DNA of 64,000 bases from Torymus aiolomorphi (Eukaryota; Arthropoda; Insecta; Hymenoptera; Torymidae): the NCBI GenBank assembly GCA_036365515.1, contig CM070874.1:95576942-95640941 (forward strand). The letters run 5' to 3'. The notes under the pieces are model-generated. The model was given only the letters and a program-made list of their open reading frames with translations, did not search any database and was not told the DNA's origin. A program made the translations under genes and the position numbers. Shown one piece after another: positions 1-10,259 of this stretch. Each line of letters starts with the position of its first letter. The first letter of the stretch is position 1.

Positions 1-107
1 TTGAATCTGATTTAACCTCCTTATATCATGTATATCAACATAATAATTTCAATATAAATCTTTAAACTCATAGCTCTCAGGATGAAAGTATTTAAATTTG
101 TTTTTAG

Positions 108-1133
108 GCTAGCTTGCTTCGGTTCAGAATAGATAACTTCTGCGGTGCAACTATTATACATGAATCTTGGGTTATGACTGCTTCACACTGTGTCAAGTAA
201 GATTTCGTTTAATTTTTATAATTACATTAAGTATTTCTATATAATAGAACTTCTGACAAAAAATGAAATTAATCTCTTCATTGCAAAATAGATATAATCA
301 ATCGCATATATCAGTACGAACTGGCAGTGGATCCAGAGAAACTTCAGGTAAAATACACAGAGTTGCGCAAATTATAGGGCATGATGATTATGACACCAAC
401 AGCAAAAACAACGACATTGCTTTAATTAAGGTAATTAAATATGTTTATTTTACCTGTGAATTACTTAGAAAGGATTTAGTATAGATATAATATCACTATT
501 CATGACAATGTTAGTATTTCCAGCTGTGTAATAAGAGTTTTATACAACTTCGAAACTTGTCAAATAAATTTCAGTACAAATTTTAATTTTTGATTAAGAA
601 CTAAGAACTTGTGACTAACACGAATATTTTCATTATATTTTGCATCCAGCTTGCAGAACCTATTCAATTTAATAATCAACAACAACCTATAGAACTTGCA
701 AAGCCACACGATATTCCTAGAACAGGTGAATCGATGCGGATTTCTGGTTTTGGAAAGATAGGGGTAAGTTCTTATCCTCACAGAGAAAGGTTCTCTTTTT
801 TCTAGAATTTATTTAATTAATTTAATTAACTATTTTTAGGCACATCTAAGATATCCTTATTTTTTGAAGGCTGCATACATATCTGTAAGGAATCAAGAAA
901 GTTGTCAAAGAGCTTACAGGCCCTTTATCATAACCGATAATATGTTTTGTGCGGGCATTGGAGACACTGATGCGTGCTATGGTGATTCTGGTGGACCAGG
1001 TGTTATTCGTAGTAAACTCTATGGCATCATTTCCTTTGGTGTAAATTGTACTTCGAGAATATATCCTGAAGTGTTCACTAGAGTGCACAAATACTATAAT
1101 TGGATTGAAGAAAAAACTGGACTCAGATTCTAA
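108..1133 (+). CDS. Trypsin-like S1A serine protease, copy A (5' part outside window)
   Basis: Secreted chymotrypsin-fold endopeptidase that cleaves peptide bonds. Four coding exons are visible: 108-196, 292-430, 650-763 and 840-1133 (stop), all with AG/GT borders and consistent phases, giving the last 211 residues. The first two exons (signal peptide and IVGG activation site) must lie to the left, because positions 1-107 match intron 2 of copy B. The His57 motif is TASHC, Asp102 lies in NNDIALIK and Ser195 in DACYGDSGGPG. The Asp six residues before the Ser predicts trypsin-like S1 specificity. Six cysteines fit the three usual disulfides. The residue aligned to 226 is Glu rather than Gly, which is unusual. 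No break is seen, so it is probably functional. Whether it is digestive, venom or immune cannot be told from sequence. Confidence 0.88.
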
Positions 1134-1633
<500 letters not shown>

Positions 1634-2090
1634 AAAATTGAGAAAATCTCGTTTTTAAAGTACAAGCATGTAAAGAATTGAAATGCGCATTTTTCTGTGA
1701 AGAAATCAAAATTTCATCTTTATTGGTTTTATCCCAATAAACTGTTTTTTTTTTCTTTTTGTGAAAAAAAAGTGTAATGTAATTTTCTGTTCAACTCGCT
1801 AGAACTTCGTTCAGATCAACTATTTCTTCCAGAAATTTTTACACAATAAATTTTGGAGTATTAGGAATATTATAAACCATAGCGGAATCATAGAGATTGT
1901 TATTAAACCAAATAGCGAATTTTAAACAATTTTTTCTCTATTTTAAACTTGTATTTTCAAATGCACAAGTGTGTAACGAATTTTCGAATTTTGCAATTTG
2001 ATTTGAACTACTATATTCTTAAATGCCTAAGGAAGTTTTTTAGAAAATACCAGTACTCTTTGCATTGTTGCTAAATAGAATTTTTCATGA
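1634..2090. other. AT-rich intergenic spacer
   Basis: Between the two protease copies. I see no reading frame, repeat or RNA gene, only AT-rich sequence with short T runs. Confidence 0.6.
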
Positions 2091-2267
2091 TTGTTACGAT
2101 AAATGCTGTTGAAGGCTACTCGCCACGGTACACGTGTTACGACGTGCGCACGACACGATCACGAAAAATTGTACAACAATACATAGACTACTGAAATTTT
2201 CGTGTCGTGCGCACGTCGTAACACGTGTACCGTGGCGCGCGGCCTTCAACAGCGTTTATCGTTACAA
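2091..2267. repeat. Short GC-rich foldback element (MITE-like)
   Basis: Positions 2121-2158 are a perfect 38-bp inverted match to 2200-2237 (CGCCACGGTACACGTG at the outer side). The imperfect match continues outward to 2091 and 2267 through GTTGAAGG/CCTTCAAC. The loop is about 40 bases. The GC-rich arms stand out from AT-rich surroundings. It lies about 110 bp upstream of the copy B TATA box. No clear target-site duplication is visible. Confidence 0.85.
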
Positions 2268-2379
2268 TCACAAAATAACCAAGCTAATGATAGCACGAAA
2301 GAAATAGTTGACTCCAAAACTTCTATTTATTTTAGTTTTAATTTATAATTCTATTAATGATCATTCGATAAGATCGGTG

Positions 2380-2387
2380 TATATAAA
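2380..2387 (+). promoter_or_regulatory. TATA box of protease copy B
   Basis: TATATAAA lies 34 bases before the start codon at 2421. With a start site 25-30 bases downstream (TTCACTTAT around 2406), the 5' UTR would be only about 15 bases, as is common for strongly expressed insect secreted proteases. Confidence 0.6.
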
Positions 2388-2420
2388 GAAGATTTTTTTT
2401 CATTTTCACTTATCACAGCC

Positions 2421-3998
2421 ATGAAGGTTTTGTGTATTTTGTTGTGCGTCGCTTTCACGAACGGCTTCTATATAGGTAAAAGAGATTTTAAATAGTATTT
2501 TTGTTGATAAAAATAAATTTTTTAATTATATATTATATTTCTATTTCTAATAGATAACAATGAAACACATGAAGAAAAAATTGTTGGAGGAGGTTACTTT
2601 AGAGTAGTAGATGTATCATATCAGGTAAATAAATATCAACTAAATTTTGTAACATTCATTTCTTTGCAGCTATTTCTTTAATGTAACTGGTTAAAAATTA
2701 TTTGATAGATTTATTAATACATTTATTTATTAATAGATTGTTGAATAAAATAGTCCATGAACGATATTAATAGACGTACTTGCTTTATCGCATTATGTAT
2801 TGAATAAATTTCATACAAAACAGTTTATAGAAATTTAAAAGTTTTTTAAAATAATTCAAGAAGATGTTGATTCTGATTAAAGCTCCTTATATCTTATATA
2901 TCAACATAATAATTTTAATATAAATCTTTAAGCTCATAGCTCTCAGGATGAAAGTATTTAAATTTGTTTTTAGGCTAGCTTACTTTGGATGAGAGTAAAT
3001 AACATCTGCGGTGCAACTATTATACATAAATCTTGGGTTGTAACTGCTGGCCACTGTGTCCAGTAAGATTTCATTTAATTTTTATAATCACATTAAGTAT
3101 TTCTATATAATAGAACTTCTTACAAAAAATTAAATTAATCTCTGTATTGCAAAATAGTAAGAAATCGCTTATATCAGTACGAACTGGCAGTGAATTCAGA
3201 TACACTTTAGGTCAAGTACACAGAGTTCAGAAAATTATAAAGCATGCGGATTTTGAGCCCAACAACAAAAACAACGACATCGCTTTAATCAAGGTAATTA
3301 AATATGTTTATTTTACCTGTGAATTACTTAGAAAGGATTTAGTATAGATATAATATCACTATTCATGACAATGTTAGTATTTCCAGCTGTGTAATAATAG
3401 TTTTATACAACTTCGAAACTTGTCAAATAAATTTCTGTACAAATTTTAATTTTTGATTAAGAACTAAGAAGTTGTGACCAACACGAATATTTTCATTATA
3501 TTTTTCATCCAGCTTGTAGTGCCTATTCAATTTAATAAAGAACAACAACCTATAGAACTTGCAAAGCCACACTATATTCCCAGAAAAGGTCAATCGTTGC
3601 GGATTTCTGGTTTTGGAAAGATAGGGTTAAGTTCTTATCCCTCACAGAGAAAGGTTCTCTTTTTTTCAAGAATTTATTTAGTTAATTTAATTAACTATTT
3701 TTAGACACATCTGAGATATCCTTATTTTTTGAAGGCTGCATACATACCTGTAAGGAATCAAGAAAGTTGTCAAAAAGCTTACAGGCCCTTTATCATAACC
3801 GATAATATGTTTTGTGCGGGCATTGGAGACTTTGATGCTTGCTATGGTGATTCTGGTGGACCAGGTGTTATTCGTAGTAAACTCTATGGCATCATTTCCT
3901 TTGGTGTAAATTGTACTTCGACATTATATCCTGAAGTGTTCACTAAGGTGCATAAATACTATGATTGGATTGAAGAAAAAACTGGACTCAAATTCTAA
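2421..3998 (+). CDS. Trypsin-like S1A serine protease, copy B (tandem duplicate, one splice donor altered)
   Basis: Complete duplicate of copy A, about 2.87 kb downstream. Exons are 2421-2475, 2554-2624, 2974-3062, 3158-3293, 3513-3626 (or 3653) and 3705-3998, giving 252 residues. Residues 1-18 are a hydrophobic signal peptide. A short propeptide ends with K27 before IVGG (28-31), so activation needs a trypsin-like cut. The catalytic triad is His69 (TAGHC), Asp112 (NNDIALIK) and Ser205 (CYGDSGGP). Asp199 is the S1-pocket residue, Gly222 is at 216 and Glu232 at 226. Six cysteines form the three usual pairs. Oddity: the donor after exon 5 reads GGG/TTAAGT where copy A has GGG/GTAAGT. A GT donor one base upstream would shift the frame and stop early. 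A weaker donor at 3654 keeps frame and adds nine residues. It may be a functional isoform or a young pseudogene. Confidence 0.85.
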
Positions 3999-4047
3999 AA
4001 TTTGTAAACCTAACTTAGTATAACAAATACTTGTTTTACGTTATAAA

Positions 4048-4053
4048 AATAAA
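4048..4053 (+). terminator. Poly(A) signal of protease copy B
   Basis: AATAAA lies 50 bases after the stop codon in sequence shared with copy A up to the point where the TA microsatellite interrupts copy A. Confidence 0.6.
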
Positions 4054-5654
4054 ATTTTGAGCATAAAGAAAAAATTAAGCTTGATTCTTCCTGTTAATAA
4101 CGTCACACGATTAGATACTGAACGATTACTCCCAGAATAAGTATGTGGAAAATACACCAAAATTTTACAGTTTACGGTAAGTTCAATTAGTAAAAAAATT
4201 TCTTTTTGAGACATCAAATCTACCTTCTGTATTTGATTTTTATACTACTATATATCATATCCAACAATTCCCACTTAGGGCGAAAGTTATACTTCATACC
4301 CTTGATATTAAAACTACTATTTGTATCGCACACCTCTTCCTCGTGATCGAACCTGTAGTACTCCCACTTCCCGCCTGATTTACCAAAACGTTTTAAAGCA
4401 AAAAAAGAGCGCTAGCGGCCGAACCGTGCCGCCACCGTAGCTGTCTCCCGGCTCCGCCACCGCTCGAACCCCATTCTTTCACTTTGTGTCGGAGGATCCA
4501 CATGTTCCACAGAAAAATGTCAAGGTGAAAGGGATTTGAGTCCCTTATTTGACATTTCAGCAGTGTTTATTAAAAGAGTGTTCTATTAGTGCATCTTAGG
4601 AGCAGATGCAGATCAAGAAATAGTCAACTACACGTCATATTAAAGTCGCCAGTTTAAAGCTCATAGTCTTTGTTATGCAGCTTTCGGAAACGTTCCCATT
4701 GGTGAAATCGTTATATTAATACAAATTTAGCGCTCAGGCCCTAACTTGTCCGCAATTTTTAATGATTACTTTTTTGACTGTATTCTATATAATAATTATC
4801 TGAATGTGAATACAACCTTTAACCTAGTGCACCTTAATGCACAAAATAAAATCTTTATAAGATTAAATTTTTTTTATCAAAATTTTATAACAATTAAAAA
4901 AACCGCTGCCAATTCATTGGCCCGTTGCTTCCTCAAACTTAATTTTGTGATTCCTTTAATTAATTTTTAATAACAAAATTTATAATTTTTGCAACAAATT
5001 ATGCCATAATTATAATTAAATTTATTTTGATGATTAAAAAGTATTAATTTTCACATTTATTCATTTATTTATTTATTTATATCAACCGGCAAGAATGTTC
5101 CAGGTTTAACATAATATATACATATAATATATAATGTAAGTATAGTAATAGTAGGAAGCATTAATATCAAGAGGGTTTTGATTGATTTATTTTCACTGCA
5201 GTTAGTCATCCTATTTTTTAACGCCTAAAAGCTTCTTACTTAGGCAGTGCCAGATAAAAATTGCAATACTTACATCAGTTAAATTTAGTCTCTCTCGCTT
5301 TCCAGTTCCACGTGGCGAAAACTTATTTTTCATTGGAACACACTGTTTAAATTATGAGACCACTTTTAGTATTGGGGATGTAGAAGTTGCGTTAAATAGG
5401 AGTTTGGTGAAGAATATTCGAGTGTTCTGATGAGTCACGGCTTAAAATATTCATCTTCACGCGTATAATTCAGAGAATTCCGCGATATTTTCTAAAAAAT
5501 GTATAACTGAAAGGCAAAATGAAGACAACATTACCAATCCCGCCTCCTTCGTCATAAATTTTATCGCAAATTTTGTTCTCCTAATATTATTTGCATTTGT
5601 TTCTATATGCATCTTATATACGAGTTCCAATTAATCTTTACGTAATATGCAAAT
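4054..5654. other. Intergenic DNA with a short GC-rich patch
   Basis: Mostly AT-rich. Positions about 4410-4500 are much richer in GC (GCTAGCGGCCG, CCGCCACCG) than the flanks and may be an old insertion fragment. An (ATTT)n run covers 5056-5080. The 74-codon frame at 4746-4970 has no recognisable features and I do not call it a gene. Confidence 0.5.
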
Positions 5655-5904
5655 AATAAATATACGTTTCTAAATATGTTAAGCGCTCGTGGTGCTATCT
5701 TAATAGTTTTGAATTTTTAATCGGACTTCAACGAGCAAATCTCTTATGCGTTAGTCGAATGTCTATTCTCAAATCGAGAAAGGTAGCTTTTGTTTAAGCT
5801 TTCTCCTCTCTCGATAAGAATTTTTTGACAAACGGCGACACACATAAGAAAAAAATTTTTTTAAAATGAATAACTATTAATTTCGGAATAAAATATAATA
5901 TCGG

Positions 5905-5971
5905 GGAGTTTCGTCCTTGTCGTACTTGGTGGACTCGTCAGGAAGACCCAAGTAGACATATCTTCGACTCC
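5905..5971 (-). ncRNA. Type III hammerhead ribozyme, copy A
   Basis: Read on the minus strand: GGAGUC (half of stem III and the GUC cleavage triplet), stem I closed by GAAGA/UCUUC, the invariant CUGACGA, stem II GUCC/GGAC, the invariant GAAA and the closing CUCC. All core bases are present. Cleavage is predicted on the minus strand between the nucleotides at 5966 and 5965. It is identical to copies B and C and lies 449 bp from copy B. Confidence 0.88.
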
Positions 5972-6353
5972 AAAATAATGAAATTACTCTGAATTCTTAT
6001 AGTGTGTAAGTTGTAATTTTATATGTGGATTTGAAAAATTGGTTGCCATCTAGTGTCAAAAGGTTGGAACTAAGATTATACAAGAAAAGGCATTTTAGTG
6101 TCCGAATGCCATTTGATTCTAAATATGTTAAGCGCTCGTGGTGCTATCTTAATAGTTTTGAATTTTTAATCGGACTTCAACGAGCAAATCTCTTATGCGT
6201 TAGTCGAATGTCTATTCTCAAATCGAGAAAGGTAGCTTTTGTTTAAGCTTTCTCCTCTCTCGATAAGAATTTTTTGACAAACGGCGACACACATAAGAAA
6301 AAAATTTTTTTAAAATGAATAACTATTAATTTCGGAATAAAATATAATATCGG

Positions 6354-6420
6354 GGAGTTTCGTCCTTGTCGTACTTGGTGGACTCGTCAGGAAGACCCAA
6401 GTAGACATATCTTCGACTCC
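6354..6420 (-). ncRNA. Type III hammerhead ribozyme, copy B
   Basis: Same 67-base motif as copy A. Predicted cleavage on the minus strand is between 6415 and 6414. A minus-strand transcript crossing copies B and A would release a 449-nt linear RNA with the 2',3'-cyclic phosphate and 5'-OH ends typical of hammerhead products, ready for ligation into a circle. Five bases beyond it the inverted copy begins. Confidence 0.88.
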
Positions 6421-6711
6421 AAAATAAGGAGAAAGCTTAAACAAAAGCTACCTTTCTCGATTTGCGAATAGACATTCGACTAACGCATAAGAGATTTGCT
6501 CGTTGAAGTCCGATTAAAAATTCAAAACTATTAAGATAGCACCACGAGCGCTTAACATATTTAGAATCAAATGGCATTCGGACACTAAAATGCCTTTTCT
6601 TGTATAATCTTAGTTCCAACCTTTTGACACTAGATGGCAACCAATTTTTCAAATCCACATATAAAATTATAACTTACACACTATAAGAATTCAGAGTAAT
6701 TTCATTATTTT

Positions 6712-6778
6712 GGAGTCGAAGATATGTCTACTTGGGTCTTCCTGACGAGTCCACCAAGTACGACAAGGACGAAACTCC
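6712..6778 (+). ncRNA. Type III hammerhead ribozyme, copy C (inverted)
   Basis: Plus-strand copy. Stem III pairs 6712-6716 with 6774-6778, cleavage follows C6717, and stem I pairs 6718-6722 with 6737-6741. CUGACGA is 6742-6748, stem II pairs 6749-6752 with 6767-6770, and GAAA is 6771-6774. Loop I (6729-6735, UACUUGG) is fully complementary to loop II (6754-6760, CCAAGUA). This suggests a kissing interaction of the kind that speeds up natural hammerheads. The outer ends are in stem III, which makes it type III. Confidence 0.88.
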
Positions 6779-7099
6779 CCGATATTATATTTTATTCCGA
6801 AATTAATAGTTATTCATTTTAAAAAAATTTTTTTCTTATGTGTGTCGCCGTTTGTCAAAAAATTCTTATCGAGAGAGGAGAAAGCTTAAACAAAAGCTAC
6901 CTTTCTCGATTTGAGAATAGACATTCGACTAACGCATAAGAGATTTGCTCGTTGAAGTCCGATTAAAAATTCAAAACTATTAAAATAAATATACGTATTA
7001 TGTCCACCTTCCATTATTTGCAACATATAAAAATTGGACGATAGGGAGGGTCAACCCTTCAAAAATAAACAAAAAAAACACAACACTTCACATTCTATA

Positions 7100-7142
7100 T
7101 TCCAACGTTTCGCTGATCCTTGTTGTCAGCCTCATCAGGGAA
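7100..7142 (-). ncRNA. Minimal hammerhead-like motif (Penelope-element type)
   Basis: Minus strand: UUCC, CUGAUGA, an extra G, stem II GCUGA/UCAGC with a 9-nt loop, GAAA, then CGUU and GGAA. UUCC/GGAA form stem I around a UH cleavage site. Stem III is only the self-complementary ACGU with no loop, so a dimer would be needed. Hammerheads with a reduced stem III are reported from Penelope-like retroelements. No reverse transcriptase is visible nearby, so this would be a terminal fragment. It starts about 100 bp from the retrozyme-like element. Confidence 0.5.
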
Positions 7143-8154
7143 AAAACTAATCTCAACAGCATGTCAACCAGATAATTATCAAATTATTTAGTAGTAACAA
7201 CTACATTGTCAAAAGTAGAAAGCCACATTGTCTCACTCACAGATGACTGAAATTCGGCTAAATTTATCTTCGAATATGATACTCGTAGTTTCATAGTGTG
7301 TATGCTTATGTAATGAAATGGAGAAATTTACTACGTCCATAAGACGTTTGTCGACCTAAAGGGAAAATTTTATGGGATCTTACTTTCATTGGCTACTTAT
7401 CTTTTTAATTGTGTTGTTAACATGAATAAGCTACAGGTCAAATGCATATTAATGACTAAAATTAATGGATATTACAACCCTGGTATAAAATTAACCAGCG
7501 TTTCTGCTTAAGTTATAAATAAGCTATGATGTTATCTACAATCTAGCTGAAAACCAGTAAATTTTGTTTAACCTTTGAAACGCGATATTTGTTTCTTATA
7601 AATTAAGTAATTTTTATACACTAATTTTTATACACTAATAAATTGTCTAAATTTTATACACTCTAAGGCTCTTCTTGTTTAGGTGTCAGGGCGCATCCAA
7701 TGCGTACTCAAGGTGTTGTTCAGGGTAACCGATGATGGTGTCTAGGTGGTGCGCTCCATATTTTTTTTTCGTTTACGTTTCGGAACGCATTCAAAACATG
7801 AAAGACGCTGAAAATTATGGAGAACATCACCTAGACACCGTCATAGCTAAAAGCGTGACGTTCTTACCCGGGTTTCTAGCTAATTTTAAGCTAAAAATTA
7901 CCCATATTCTGAAAATCTAGTTAATTTATAGCAAGAATATGCTTAAGATATACTTAACGGAAACATCACTAAGGGTACATCGCTTTAATAATTTAAACAT
8001 AATATTACCTCAGCTATTTTACGTGGACTTACAAGTAACTTATATTTCATAATAACTTAAAAATATTACATATAGATTAGAATTATTAATGTTTTAAATA
8101 GATTTAATTGGTTTCAAGCCTTGTTTCGAGTTAATGTGAAACCCTTGCGATTGA
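7143..8154. other. AT-rich intergenic DNA, possible old repeat fragments
   Basis: Positions 7478-7501 (CCCTGGTATAAAATTAACC) resemble the terminus of the small MITE at 17247-17437, but no partner end is seen. An imperfect inverted pair GGTGTCTAGGTG (about 7736) / CACCTAGACACC (about 7829) encloses a 90-bp segment. No gene is recognised. Confidence 0.4.
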
Positions 8155-8277
8155 TTAAGGGGGTTCTCTTCGGGTACTACAGTTTGTGGCTCAGCGAGAG
8201 CACAAACTATACCATGGGCGTCATTCTATCTCTCTTGCTCTCGTGCACGTCGTCTGCTATTTGTTTTTATGATCATT
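8155..8277 (+). repeat. Dispersed repeat, copy 1
   Basis: Closely matches, by eye roughly 85 percent, the reverse complement of 49451-49569. Both copies keep a hairpin AGTTTGTG...CACAAACT around GCTCAGCGAGAGC and end with an inverted GCTCTCGTG...GTCGTCTGCTATTTGT block. Non-coding; probably part of an unclassified transposable element. Confidence 0.75.
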
Positions 8278-9118
8278 AATATCTTTTTAAAAAGATCGGC
8301 TTGACACATATTTGATAAACTTAATAAAAAGAGCCGAATTTCATCTTTCTTAAGCTATGTTTTTCTTTTTGAAGTCCAGTTTTTTTGATGAGTAATACTA
8401 TTACTTTCTGTCACATTTGATATAGCACTCATTTACTCTCATGTAAAAATAACCATTTTCAAGAATTTTTTTCTCAAAAATTTGTTCCGCAATGTATGTA
8501 AACAACCATATGATATCATTTCTGTGACTTTGAAGAATATTTTTATATTTTTTTCAGAAGCTTTTTCAGTTTTTGCAATATCAAGAGAACTACCTTAACC
8601 ACTGTATTCTTCTAACGACTATATTCACGCAAAATTCTAAGAAGACTCTTCGATAGCTCTATGCAAAATTTGGAATATTTTGCAAATTGTAATTCAAAAA
8701 CTTAATTGTTATTTGAAATTATTTAGACATGCTAAAGAATTATGTTTTTATATTTTTAAAAATTGGTGGGTTTTATGCAGCTACTGGCCTAGCGCGTATC
8801 CTTCCACACCTTTATTTTTCTTTTTCCTACTTACTACACATAACCTATTTTTTCCTGTGGACCTCTCTCTCCTATAACTTGTTGTTTCCCCCTACCTACC
8901 ATCCATTCCGCATTCTCACAGGGTTATGCCCGTAGGGCGGAGAAAACCTATAGGCAAACCACGTGGGATAAATCCTAATTAGGAAAATTCGCCCTGGGAT
9001 CGTCGGTGTGTATTGGAATAATTCAGTTTGGATGCCTAGGTCACATATATTGCGTAGGCTTAAACACTGAAACAATTCAACACCTAACCGATCATACAAG
9101 GAAGTTGCAGAAAACAAA
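8278..9118. other. Intergenic DNA
   Basis: AT-rich to about 8780, then mixed composition. The short frames here lack any recognisable feature. Confidence 0.4.
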
Positions 9119-9154
9119 CGCGGTCACCCATTGCTGCTTAAGCTCAGTGATCGG
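9119..9154 (-). other. 5S rRNA-like fragment (possible SINE head)
   Basis: Minus strand contains CCGATCACTGAGCTTAAGCA followed by ATGGGTGACCGC. 5S rRNA has similar blocks (CGATCACCGAAGTTAAGCA and ATGGGTGACCGC), but here the 20-odd bases normally between them are missing. A related block (CCCATTGCTGCTTGAGTTACT) is at 16327-16352. It may be a 5S-derived SINE relic or coincidence. Confidence 0.3.
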
Positions 9155-10257
9155 CTGGGGTGGCAACTGCGTTACCTGCCAACCTGCGGGTTATAATTAT
9201 GTTTTTATATTGTATTGTCATTATTTTTAATAAAATACGAACTTAGTTGTTTAGGGTAAGGCATTGTTTGGGTTGAATTTTCGTAAAATATTAGTTTAAG
9301 GTTTTGCACCGCTTCGGCTGCCGGATAATTGTTCCGCAAGACCGTTCAGCATTCGCGCGTATTGTACGCACGTATGTATACCCCATTCGGAGTTTCGTCC
9401 CTGTTTCAACTTATAAACAAAGGATGCGCGTACCAAGCGAACGTACACGCGGTTGACGCTTGATAAATCCTTGTTTCTCGGTAGCGGACGCTAGCCTGCA
9501 AACTCTCGGCCACCAGAAATTATTGCGAAACTCTGCATCTCTAATGTTCCAGTTAAATGACGTGATTGAATACAAGCTAGAGTATTTTAGCAGTCGAGTA
9601 TGACTAAAATGACATATATAATTATAAAGGGTGATACTTAAAGGATTTTTTGTTATAACAAATTTAAAAAAAAAGAAAAAATAATATTTCAAATGTAACG
9701 TTGAAATAACACACCCAGAATAATTTGATCAAAAATAAGTAGAACAGCAAAAAAATGCAATATTGTAAAAAAAAATATCAGCATAAAATTAAATGTTAAA
9801 AATATAAAAAGTATTTTTCAGAAATGGCTGATTCAATATTTTGTACGTCATATATTTAGATTAAAGTTGAAAAAACATATATGTATTCTGGGAATAAAAA
9901 TGTATAAGATAACTTAAATGTATGTTATGCGACACTTTTTAGTATGACACTATTCAATTTTATATTAGTTTATTCGTGAAACCAGAAAAATTAATTTACT
10001 TATATTAAAAGAACAATGACATAAATAAATGAAAGAAAGAGATTTTATAAAGTTATATACTTTAAAAAAAAAAAAATACTACATTTACTCCAAGTAAAGT
10101 TTTTTTTTCTTTATTATATTATACTAAAGGAAAGCTATAAAAACTTATATGGACAGTATGACGAAAATGTAATCAATCAGAAAAGTTTTTACCCCGAGGT
10201 CAATCTACAATGACATCTAATATTAACGTACGTCGAAAACACCAGCCGTATAAACCA
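9155..10257. other. Intergenic DNA
   Basis: GC-moderate to about 9550 and AT-rich after that, with several A runs. No gene, RNA or repeat was recognised. Confidence 0.4.
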
Positions 10258-10259
10258 CA

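Larger units (their letters stand above)
5655..6996. mobile_element. Retrozyme-like element: 449-bp hammerhead-ribozyme units, two direct and one inverted
   Basis: The sequence AATAAATATACGT occurs at 5655-5667 and again at 6984-6996, bracketing 5668-6983 like a 13-bp target-site duplication. Inside, a 449-bp unit starts at 5670 and begins again at 6119, continuing to about 6425. From 6428 to 6983 the same sequence runs in reverse complement (matching 5699-6254, with a spacer of about 170 bp). Each of the three passages holds an identical type III hammerhead ribozyme. No protein of useful length is encoded; the 73-codon frames at 6025-6246 (+) and 6437-6658 (-) are the same antisense sequence in two orientations. 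Tandem units bounded by self-cleavage sites define retrozymes, which make circular RNAs of unit length. Long target duplications suggest mobilisation by a LINE or Penelope-type reverse transcriptase (inference). Confidence 0.8.

Noticed and set aside
6025..6658. Two near-identical 73-codon frames (6025-6246 plus, 6437-6658 minus) as a duplicated gene
   Set aside because: They are the same segment of the retrozyme unit in two orientations, antisense to the ribozyme, start at GTG, and have no recognisable protein features.
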